Shown one piece after another: positions 1 through 6,609 of a stretch of 6,711 nucleotides of DNA. Source of the stretch: Bacteroidales bacterium (lineage in GTDB: Bacteria; Bacteroidota; Bacteroidia; Bacteroidales; JAAUTT01); the NCBI GenBank assembly GCA_012031335.1, contig JAAUTT010000241.1:1-6711 (forward strand), given 5' to 3'. The first letter of the stretch is position 1. Every line of letters begins with the position of its first letter. A program made the translations under genes and the position numbers. The notes under the pieces are model-generated. The model did not search any database, had not been told where the DNA came from, and saw only the letters and a list, made by a program, of their open reading frames with translations.

Positions 1-120
1 AGGGGTTGAATATCAATAGCCTGTGGTTTTAACCCCGGGATCAAAGGTAGCGAATGTATTTTCCCGGTGTGCGAAAACCTTGGCAGAAGATACGGTGTTA
101 TCATCGCCGGAATAGAGAAA

Positions 121-150
121 ATGATGAACCCCAACCCCTTGAAAAGGGGC
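121..150. repeat. GC-rich intergenic hairpin element
   Basis: The arms cccctt (135-140) and aagggg (144-149) pair perfectly around a 3-base loop and are preceded by a second C-run (129-132). Read on the minus strand this is a C-run/G-run hairpin followed by a second G-run, ggttggggtt. From memory, this shape is typical of the short repeats found between genes in many Bacteroidota genomes. No T-run follows the stem on either strand, so it does not look like a standard intrinsic terminator. The 62-codon minus-strand open frame running through it (13-201) is therefore doubtful as a gene. The assignment to a genome-wide repeat family cannot be proved from one copy. Confidence 0.4.
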
Positions 151-256
151 TATAACTGCCCGATGTTCTTTAATAGTGTTAAAAAGAACCACAGCATTCA
201 TAAACTTGCCAGATATCTCAAAATAATAATTGGTTTACTGCTTCCCTGTACAAGGG

Positions 257-406
257 TCTTGTGGTAGTTGCTACCTAACGCTTGTGCTAGTAACTACACG
301 ACCCTTGTAGTAGTAACTACACGATGCTTGTGCTAGTAGCTACACAATGCTTGTGCTAGTAGCTACAAACACCATGTAGCAGTAACCACACGATGCTTGT
401 AGCCAT
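257..406. repeat. 23-bp tandem repeat array, six copies plus a partial
   Basis: Units begin at 257, 280, 303, 326, 349 and 372, each exactly 23 bp, with a partial seventh at 395-406. Most share a core close to cttgtgctagtagctacac. The units at 326 and 349 are identical over their first 19 bases; the outer units at 257 and 372 are the most diverged. Units carry a small dyad: in the third copy tgtagt (306-311) pairs with actaca (316-321), and others contain the palindrome gtagctac. The copies abut directly with no spacers, so this is a minisatellite and not a CRISPR array. It lies 60 bp beyond the stop codon of the minus-strand HU-like gene. It may vary in copy number between strains; no function can be read from it. 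Confidence 0.9.
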
Positions 407-466
407 AAAATGAATAAAAAGAAAATTTAAATTGATAGCTCAGGTGCTAACGTCCATTGCATACCA

Positions 467-1168
467 TCAGCTCACCGGTACCAGGTTATTAAGCAGACGA
501 CCTACGCTGAGCGTTTTACGACCATGGAGAATGCTTCTTACTTCTACCTGGTATGTACCGGTAGTGAGGCTATCCGGAACAAAAAATAATAATTCCGAAG
601 GTTTGTTTTTGCTCACGTTACTCACCCTTGTCTCGGTACTATCGGCAGCAATAAAAAAGATACCCTGCAGAGGATCCGCTTCATCGAATTTTAGCATCAA
701 ACCGGCAATAGAGGCTATCTGGCCGGGAGTAAACGACTCATTGATGGTTTTGGTGCGCAGGTTGGTGAATTTCTGCAACACCGGGGCGGGACTGGTTAAC
801 TCTACACGCTGCACCTGGATACTGCCGATAATCTTATTCAACCGGCTTCCCGAGGTAATATTAAGGCGTACAGCATGCCGGCTTTTGTCGAAACCATCGC
901 TCTGCCCGTTAAACACCCCGGCAATGCTGGGATAAATAGAAAACAACTTAGTGTTCACATTATTACCCCCTTTGAGGATATCTTCCAGCGCCAGGCCATA
1001 CTCTTCGAGTACGGACAGCGCCTCAGCTTTGGTAACTGTAGAACCGCGGCTTATCATGCGGTCTATAATTCCATCCTCGGTAAAGGTATCATTGTCGGTT
1101 ACAACGGCCATGTAATCGCCCGGATCGGCGGTTAAGTGATTCTCGATTAATCCAAATCGTACTGGCAT
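467..1168 (-). CDS. HU-like DNA-binding domain / DUF4469 protein
   Basis: An intact 233-residue protein with an ATG start at 1168 and a TGA stop at 467. The N-terminal half (about 1-125; opens MPVRFGLIENHL, then alpha-helical ...DGIIDRMISRGSTVTKAEA and a basic strand region RHAVRLNITSGS) matches the HU/IHF-like DNA-binding domain that Bacteroidota couple to accessory domains. The C-terminal part (about 135-230; FTPGQIASIAG, DPLQGIFFI, ELLFFVPDSLTTGTYQVEVRS) matches the Ig-like DUF4469 domain. The family is probably a nucleoid-associated or DNA-binding protein, but its physiological role is not established as far as I know. No signal peptide is seen, so it should be cytoplasmic. There is no Shine-Dalgarno sequence; an AT-rich leader precedes the start, as is normal for the phylum. 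Its GC content (53% by hand count over 781-840) is far above that of the sugar genes to the right, and it is transcribed away from them, so it is probably unrelated to them and marks the edge of the host-like DNA. Confidence 0.85.
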   Translation of the reverse strand: MPVRFGLIENHLTADPGDYMAVVTDNDTFTEDGIIDRMISRGSTVTKAEALSVLEEYGLALEDILKGGNNVNTKLFSIYPSIAGVFNGQSDGFDKSRHAVRLNITSGSRLNKIIGSIQVQRVELTSPAPVLQKFTNLRTKTINESFTPGQIASIAGLMLKFDEADPLQGIFFIAADSTETRVSNVSKNKPSELLFFVPDSLTTGTYQVEVRSILHGRKTLSVGRLLNNLVPVS

Positions 1169-1629
1169 AAAAAATAAATTAAATTAAACAAGACAGGGCC
1201 TGCGGGCCACATCCCCGAATCGGCAAAATTTTGAGATGACCTACCTGCAGGTTACCTGTTTTTCTTAAGCATATGGCACAATATTCATATTTTGGCACAT
1301 TTGGGTTATATAATCAAAAACATAGTTTTACCGACAAAAAGCATGGTTAATGCCATCAGCGGGTCTTAAAAAGTTAAAGTGTGTGTTTGTTTAAAATTTG
1401 TTTCAAGCTTGTTGGAAATCGTTAATATTTCAAAACGGTTGAATACAAAAATAAAAAAAAAATTGAAATATTCATAATTCCCAAAACTAAAATGTATACC
1501 TGCAGTACAACAATAATTTATTATAAAGGAGTATTAACGGTATTTGAAATGGAATTTATTTGTTTGACTTACATGAAACAATTGAAAAAATTCATGAATA
1601 AGCATAAATAATTTATAGAAATTAGTAGC
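1169..1629. other. AT-rich intergenic region without a recognisable gene
   Basis: This 461-bp stretch separates the leftward HU-like gene from the rightward sugar locus and should hold the promoters of both. Near the HU-like gene it is GC-rich with small dyads: ggcc (1197-1200)/ggcc (1205-1208) and the 10-bp palindrome acctgcaggt (1243-1252). From about 1260 it turns strongly AT-rich. A perfect 10-bp inverted repeat (aatatttcaa 1424-1433, ttgaaatatt 1463-1472) encloses a run of ten A (1453-1462). I looked for the Bacteroidota promoter pattern (TTTG, about 20 bp, TAnnTTTG) and found only imperfect candidates, so no promoter is called. No tRNA or other RNA gene is apparent. Confidence 0.6.
1424..1472. 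repeat. 10-bp perfect inverted repeat flanking an A-tract
   Basis: The arms aatatttcaa (1424-1433) and ttgaaatatt (1463-1472) are perfect reverse complements separated by 29 bp. A ten-base A run (1453-1462) directly abuts the right arm. It could be an operator, a bent-DNA site or a weak stem in a leader RNA, and in DNA this AT-rich it could also be chance. Confidence 0.35.
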
Positions 1630-2012
1630 GTGAAAAGAGCATTAAAAACTGGAATTACTGGTCAGGATGGTGCATATCTTGCACAATTTTTACTTCAGAA
1701 GGGTTATAAAGTATTTGGAACTTACCGGCGACTTTCAACGCCAAATTTCTGGAGATTACAATGCCTTTGGATTTATGATCGGACAGTGTTATTGCCTTAC
1801 GCTTTGATCGATAACTCTTCGATTATGGAAACCTTATGAAATATATTTTCTCGCGGTAAAATACTTTGTGGGAACCTAATTTGAACAAGCTATTACCCCT
1901 TTAGAAATTACCAGTTTGGGAATAACTGCATTATAAATTTTAAAAGGCTTTTACCAGCGAAATGTTTGGAGATAATGCCTATACCGAGAAAACAGAAACT
2001 ACCCCGTCTTAA
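1630..2012 (+). pseudogene. gmd: decayed 5' fragment of a GDP-mannose 4,6-dehydratase-like gene
   Basis: From a GTG at 1630 the frame opens [20 protein letters not shown] (GxxGxxG nucleotide-binding motif of extended short-chain dehydrogenases) followed by [14 protein letters not shown], which is characteristic of Gmd relatives. It stops at 1837-1839. Homology continues in other frames: from 1838, EIYFLAVKYFVGT, a stop, FEQAITPLEITSLGIT, a stop, then a segment ending FYQ, matching the family's SFVGxSFEQ...T...FYQ stretch. From 1959 a third frame gives EMFGDNAYTEKTETTP, the region of the family's catalytic S/T-S-E motif, ending at a TAA at 2010-2012. The YxxxK catalytic pair and the whole C-terminal half (full-length relatives have roughly 320-370 residues) are absent. 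Two frame changes, several stops and truncation make this a dead gene and not a sequencing artefact alone. In life it would have converted GDP-mannose to GDP-4-keto-6-deoxymannose. It lies directly upstream of, and parallel to, the sugar-modification genes. Confidence 0.8.
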
Positions 2013-2204
2013 AGTTTAACAATACCTGGCAGCCATTTAACTTACTTATCTAAAGCAGTTGTAATGCCGATGACCAAATTGTGGATGAACTGGTAATGAA
2101 ATGTAAAGAGCAAATTTGTTAATTTACCGCAGTGGTTTCACTTTAAGGAAATGTATTAATTCGAAAACTTTGAATTTTGAAATCAAATATAATAAATAGA
2201 AAGA
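2013..2204 (+). other. unassigned, broken coding-like segment upstream of the aminotransferase
   Basis: Between the dehydratase remnant and the aminotransferase, one frame reads FNNTWQPFNLLI, a stop, SSCNADDQIVDELVMKCKEQ, a stop, and a neighbouring frame gives VNLPQWFHFKEMY. The amino-acid texture resembles real protein more than random AT-rich translation, but I cannot assign it to a family and it no longer joins the dehydratase sequence. It is probably debris of a second lost gene, or a scrambled junction. The promoter of the downstream operon, if it has its own, should lie here; no clear match to the Bacteroidota consensus was found. Confidence 0.3.
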
Positions 2205-3320
2205 TTGAGTAAAAACAGAACTATATATGTTACCCAACCTTATATGCCCCCTTTAGAAGAATTTGAGGTGTATTTAAAAGAGATATGGGAATCAAAATGG
2301 CTTACTAATAATGGGAAGTTTCACCAGGAATTGGAAAATGCTTTGTGTGGATATTTAGGTGTTAAATACATTAGTTTGTTTTCGAACGCCACACTTGCTC
2401 TTATTACTGCTTTGCAAACATTGAGGATTACGGGAGAAGTAATCACCACACCCTTTAGTTTTGTTGCGACTACACATGCTTTATGGTGGAATGGTATTAA
2501 ACCAGTTTTTGTGGATATTGATCCCGTTACAATGAACCTCAATCCTGAAAAAATTGAAGCAGCCATTACTCCTCAAACCACTGCTATTTTGCCTGTTCAT
2601 GTTTATGGAAATCCATGTAATTTGGACTCTATTCAAAAAATTGCTGATACCTATGGCCTTAAAATTATTTATGATGCGTGTCATACATTTGGGGGAAAAT
2701 ATCATGGGAAATCACTGGTAAACTTCGGAGATTTATCAATTCTTAGTTTTCATGCTACCAAGGTGTTTAATACTTTTGAAGGTGGAGCAATAGTTTGCCA
2801 TGACGAAAAAACGAAAAAGAGGATAGATTTTTTGAAAAATTTTGGCTTTGCCGATGAAGTTACTGTGGTTGCCCCGGGGATAAACGCGAAAATGAACGAA
2901 ATTCAGGCTGCATTTGGTTTACTCAATCTTAAATATGTTGATGAAGCTATTTCAAAAAGAAAATTCATAGCTGAAAAATATAATGAAGAGCTTATAAAAG
3001 TAAGAGGAATTTCGTGTCCGGTTGAATTACCTGGAATGCAGCACAATTATCCATATTACCCTATTCGTATTGATATTAAGAAGTATGGTAATACAAGAGA
3101 TGAAGTTTATTCAATGCTAAAAGAAAATGGTTATTATTCACGTAGATACTTTTATCCATTAATAAGTGAATTCCCAACCTACAAAGGATTACCTTCAGCT
3201 TCAGCTGAAAACTTGCCAGTTGCAACTAATATTGCAAAAGAAGTATTGTGTTTACCGATTTATCCTGATTTAGAGTTTGATATAGTTTATAAAATCTGTT
3301 CGCTTTTAAAAAGCAAATGA
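2205..3320 (+). CDS. DegT/DnrJ/EryC1/StrS-family PLP sugar aminotransferase, VioA-like
   Basis: An intact 371-residue protein of normal family length. It transfers an amino group, normally from glutamate, to a nucleotide-linked keto-sugar in the cytoplasm. Visible fold-type I features: the SNATLAL PLP-phosphate region (about 60-66), the TTPFSFVAT segment (81-89), D157 in YDACH that would contact the pyridine nitrogen, and K186 in SFHATKVFNTFEGG as the Schiff-base lysine. The C-terminal GYYSRRYFYPL (about 306-316) is typical. The N-terminus (YVTQPYMPPLEEF) and overall pattern resemble VioA-type dTDP-4-amino-4,6-dideoxyglucose transaminases more than 3-aminotransferases (FdtB/QdtB), but substrate choice is inference. 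The start is TTG: an in-frame TAA lies at 2193-2195, the next ATG is codon 14, and starting there would remove the conserved YVTQPY segment. Its stop overlaps the next gene's ATG as ATGA (3317-3320), implying translational coupling with the acyltransferase. It is the only intact gene of the sugar cluster. No NDP-sugar 4,6-dehydratase is intact here, so the substrate must come from elsewhere. Confidence 0.9.
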   Translation: MSKNRTIYVTQPYMPPLEEFEVYLKEIWESKWLTNNGKFHQELENALCGYLGVKYISLFSNATLALITALQTLRITGEVITTPFSFVATTHALWWNGIKPVFVDIDPVTMNLNPEKIEAAITPQTTAILPVHVYGNPCNLDSIQKIADTYGLKIIYDACHTFGGKYHGKSLVNFGDLSILSFHATKVFNTFEGGAIVCHDEKTKKRIDFLKNFGFADEVTVVAPGINAKMNEIQAAFGLLNLKYVDEAISKRKFIAEKYNEELIKVRGISCPVELPGMQHNYPYYPIRIDIKKYGNTRDEVYSMLKENGYYSRRYFYPLISEFPTYKGLPSASAENLPVATNIAKEVLCLPIYPDLEFDIVYKICSLLKSK

Positions 3321-3861
3321 ACCTAGCATTAAATTCATTTTTAGATACCAGTGAACTTGCTTCTTTAGGATTTAAAAAAATAGGAGCCAATGTTTTAATT
3401 AGCCGGTTTGCTCGTTTTTATTCCCCAGAATTGATGGAATTTGGAGATAATGTCCGTATAGATGATTTTTGCATCCTTTCTGGTAAAATTAAGCTTTGGA
3501 ATTATATTCATATTTCTGCTTATACGGCAATGTATGGCAAGTATTGCATTGAAATGAAAGACTATTCTGGCCTTTCTCCTCGTTGTACAGTTTTTTCGGC
3601 CACAGATGATTTTAATGGAGGGATATTTTTATAGGTCCAATGGTTCCTGAAAATCTAACCCATATAATTTCTGGTAAAGTAACTTTTGAAAAATATACTC
3701 AAATAGGAGCCGGTTCTGTTGTTATGCCAGGAATAACAATATCTGAAGGTAGCGTAACCGGAAGCATGAGTCTTGTTAATAAAAATCTGACCGAATGGAG
3801 CATTTATGCTGGCATTCCTGCAAAAAAAATTAAAGACAGGATTAGAATTTCAAATTTATAG
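3317..3861 (+). CDS. hexapeptide-repeat N-acyltransferase, VioB/FdtC-like, with one frameshift
   Basis: As read, the gene is split: frame 1 runs 3317-3634 (105 residues, to DDFNGGIFL and a TAG), and the rest runs in another frame through GPMVPENLT (atg at 3640) to 3861. One extra T in the T5 run at 3626-3630 restores ...GGIFFIGPMVPE... and one continuous 181-residue protein. The left-handed beta-helix acetyltransferase pattern is clear: GDNVRIDDFCILSGKI, ISAYTAMYG, SGLSPRCTVFSATDDF, then IGAGSVVMPGITISEG, MSLVNKNL and the closing IYAGIPAKKIKDR. Relatives use acetyl-CoA to acetylate the amino group of dTDP-amino-dideoxy sugars. The 4-base overlap with the aminotransferase gene fits acylation of that enzyme's product, for example dTDP-4-amino-4,6-dideoxyglucose to the 4-acetamido form. 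Acyl group and sugar are inferred. If the shift is real, the protein loses its C-terminal coils and should be inactive. Confidence 0.85.
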
Positions 3862-3894
3862 AATCTGCTAAACTAAAAATAAAACCTACTGTTA

Positions 3895-4817
3895 ATGAAA
3901 TGTTCCATTATCATTCCTGTATATTTTAACGAAGGTACTATATATAAAACTTATAAGCTTGTTTCTGAGGAATTAGAGACCAATACATTTGTTAATTCCT
4001 TTGAGTTTATTTTTATTGATGATGGTTCTAAAGATGGTTCCTTGGAGGAACTATTAAAAGTAAAATCTGAAAGATCAGAAGTTAAAATTATCAAATTTAC
4101 CAGGAATTTTGGTCAGGTGCCTGCAATTTATGCCGGATATAAATATGCAACTGGAGATTTTGTTATTACAATGTCTGCAGATTTACAGGATCCACCTGAG
4201 TTAATATCAGATATGATTTACGAATTTGGTAATAAAGCAGCCGAAATAATTGTTTGTTCCAGAAACGAAAGAGAAGAAAGTTTATTCCGTAAAGTTACAT
4301 CTGGTATATTTTATAAAGCAATGAAAAAATTGTCCTTCCCCAATATGCCCAAAGGAGGATTTGATTTTGTATTAATAAGTAAAAATGTTTTAGAAATTTT
4401 AAATGGTCAAAACGAAAGTAAGCTTTTTGGCAGGGTCAAATTCTATGGAGTGGATACTCTGTAAAGTTCATACCTTATATACGGAAAAAACGGGAAATTG
4501 GTAAATCGCGGTGGACCTTTGGCAAAAAACTTAAATATTTGTTAGACGGTATTTTGGGTTATTCCTACTTACCTATTCGACTAATAAGTTTTATAGGAAT
4601 TGTTATATTTTTATCAGGGATAATTTATAGTACAATTATACTAATTCAATATTTTTGGGGTGATTCTCCTTTTAAGGGATGGACCCCTTTAATGATGGTT
4701 ATTTTATTACTTTCGGGCTTTCAAATTTTAATGTTGGGTATTATTGGAGAATACCTTTGGAGAGCTTTAGACCAAATTCGAAATAGACCAAAGTATTTGA
4801 TCGAAAAAATTTATTAG
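3895..4817 (+). CDS. GtrB/ArnC-like polyprenyl-phosphate glycosyltransferase (GT2) with one frameshift
   Basis: The first frame (3895-4464) gives the GT-A catalytic domain: CSIIIPVYFNE at the N-terminus, IDDGSKDGS (D42, D43), TRNFGQ (69-74) and the metal-binding region SADLQDPPEL (D96, D99), then KGGFDFVLISKNV. It breaks just after NESKLF. Adding one T to the T5 run at 4424-4428 restores WQGQILWSGYSVKFIPY, then IRKKREIGKSRWTFGKKLKY, and joins the C-terminal part, which has two membrane helices (about PIRLISFIGIVIFLSGIIYS and MMVILLLSGFQILMLGIIGE) and ends at 4817. The restored protein has 307 residues, the usual size for the dolichol-phosphate-mannose-synthase-like group. Such enzymes load a sugar from a nucleotide donor onto undecaprenyl phosphate at the cytoplasmic face. 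The gene starts 33 bp after the acyltransferase and precedes a GT-C membrane protein, so it probably makes the lipid-linked donor for that enzyme. The donor sugar is not readable from sequence. Confidence 0.87.
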
Positions 4818-4860
4818 TTGCACTTCTATTTATAATTTCAAATTGGCGAAATATCTAAAA

Positions 4861-6609
4861 ATGAAAAAATTTATTTCAATTGATGTATTTCTTAAAAGTT
4901 TGTTACTTTTATTTTTATTTATCACTGTATTGCACAGCTTTAAATTAATATTTAGTGCTTTAGGTAATTTTAATACAATAACCAGTAAACCATATTTCTA
5001 TTTTCTATCTTTTTATTCTTATTATTTTAGTTATATATATTTATGTAAAGTATAAAGGTGCAATTCACCTAAATTACATCGAAAAGAATTACTATATATT
5101 TTTATCAATTATTTTACTCTTTGCTATTATTATTGCAATATATGCTATCTTAAGTTCAAAAGTGGTACTATTTTCTGATCCCAAAGAATATTATGATGCA
5201 ACAATAAAAATTCTTTCCGGGGAAATAAAAATTGACTTATTTAATATCTATCATCCAAGATTAATTTTTTATTCTTTACCGCTATTTAAATTTTTTCCAA
5301 ATACATTACTAACATTAAAAATTTTCAATCTTATTATTTTCCTCATTACAGCTTTAGGGTATACTTATATTTTGAGAAAATTATATAATAAAAATTCAAG
5401 TATACTCTTTATCTTTATTTTCTTAAGTTATCCAACATATTATTATGTAATTAATTTATTTTCTCATGATTTAATGGGTAATTTTTATAATTTATTATTT
5501 ATAATTTGTTTATTTCAAATAGATACAATAATTTCAAAAGAAACAAACTACATTAGATATTCTATTTTAATTGTTCTTTCAGGTTTGATATTGTTTATTT
5601 TAGAAATGCAAAGAAGTATTGCTCCAGTTGTGATATTAACTATGATGCTTTCAATCATTTTTAAACTGAGAAATAATATTTCTAAAATAAGAAATACGTT
5701 CATAATTACATTTTTACAGTTATTGCTATTTTTTACGGGTTTAATAAAATTGCCTATTCAAATATTTCATCTCCGGAAAGCAATAATCCGGTTTACAGCC
5801 ATGCTAGCAGGATTTACTCATATAATAATTTAAACACGGATGGAACTTATTTTACAGGTGAAGAAGAAAGATTAAAATATTTCCCTTTAATAAATAAGGA
5901 TCTTAGATACCCTTTAGTGATTAACAAATATTTGAATCAATTAGTTAACTATCCCAAACAGCACTTGGTTCTTTTATTTAAAAAGGCTTCTGTTTTAATC
6001 AATAGTAGTCCACACACCTATTATTTTAATTCATTTAGGGATGTTAACCCACTACTCTATCAGATATTGGGCATAATCTATAATATTCAATTAGCAATTA
6101 TTTTGGCTTTATGCAGTATAGGATTTTTTCAGGTAATATTCAATGAAAACCGTTTACCAATATTATATTTAGCATTATTCCCAATAGTTTTTATTTTCTT
6201 AATGATATTTGTAGAAGTTAATGATTATTATTCGTTTTTGACAATACCTTCACTTGTTTTTCTTTCAACTATTGGGATTAAAGTAATATTTAAAACTTCA
6301 TTCACTGATTTGAAAATACGGATAAGTAATTATAAAAATTCAGTTCAATATATTTCAATTATACTTTTTTCATTTATTTTCATTTATTTACTATCTATTT
6401 TATATGTAAAAACGTCATCCTATAGTTTGGTTGATTTTAAGAAAGACAATTTTATTGATAAAAATTTTAATAAAATACAACAACAAAAATACTCAGATAA
6501 CTATGGTTTAAAGGGAGGTGCTATCAATAATAATGAACCAATAAGAAAAAGCCGTGACACACAGGTTTCCTACCGAGAATTATTGAATCGGCTAATATGC
6601 ATATATTAG
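4861..6609 (+). CDS. multi-spanning GT-C glycosyltransferase (GT39/ArnT-like) with two frame breaks
   Basis: Three as-read pieces (4861-5055, then a frame open through 5162-5833, then a frame open from about 5686 to 6609) read as one protein of about 582 residues if one extra T near 5001-5014 is removed and one T near 5711-5734 is added. The ATG at 4861 is preferred; an in-frame TTG at 4843 is possible. Roughly a dozen hydrophobic helices can be seen, from FLKSLLLLFLFITVL to YISIILFSFIFIYLLSILYV. The first large loop has FSDPKEYYDAT (from 5174) followed by YHPRLIFYS, fitting the acidic catalytic loop and Y-x-P pattern of GT39/ArnT-type enzymes. A polar stretch (5761-6040; SSPESNNPVYSHASRIYSYN) would be periplasmic, and EVNDYYSFLTIPSLVFL near the end is typical of the fold. 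Such proteins transfer a sugar from a polyprenyl-phosphate carrier to a periplasmic acceptor. Base composition is extreme (15% GC over 5281-5340), lower than its neighbours. The exact family and acceptor are uncertain. The last 35 or so residues look unlike the rest, so the natural end may be disturbed. Confidence 0.7.

Noticed and set aside
13..201. 62-codon minus-strand open frame
   Set aside because: It runs through the GC-rich hairpin element, matches no family I know and has no supporting context; more likely a chance frame in intergenic sequence.
257..406. Possible CRISPR array
   Set aside because: The 23-bp units abut without spacers and drift in sequence, so this is a tandem repeat.
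432..935. 167-codon plus-strand open frame
   Set aside because: It lies antisense to the well-supported HU-like/DUF4469 gene and reads as low-quality protein.
1549..1611. 20-codon open frame (MEFICLTYMKQLKKFMNKHK) upstream of the dehydratase remnant
   Set aside because: Too short and AT-rich to support as a leader peptide; the only purine-rich RBS-like motif (1525-1531) is too far from its ATG.
1380..1620. Bacteroidota-type promoters (TTTG / TAnnTTTG)
   Set aside because: Several TTTG boxes occur, but none has a properly spaced exact partner, and such matches are expected by chance in AT-rich DNA.
3317..6609. Programmed ribosomal frameshifting as explanation of the frame breaks
   Set aside because: Four breaks in three genes, without shared slippery heptamers or clear downstream structures, and with both signs of shift, fit error or decay better.
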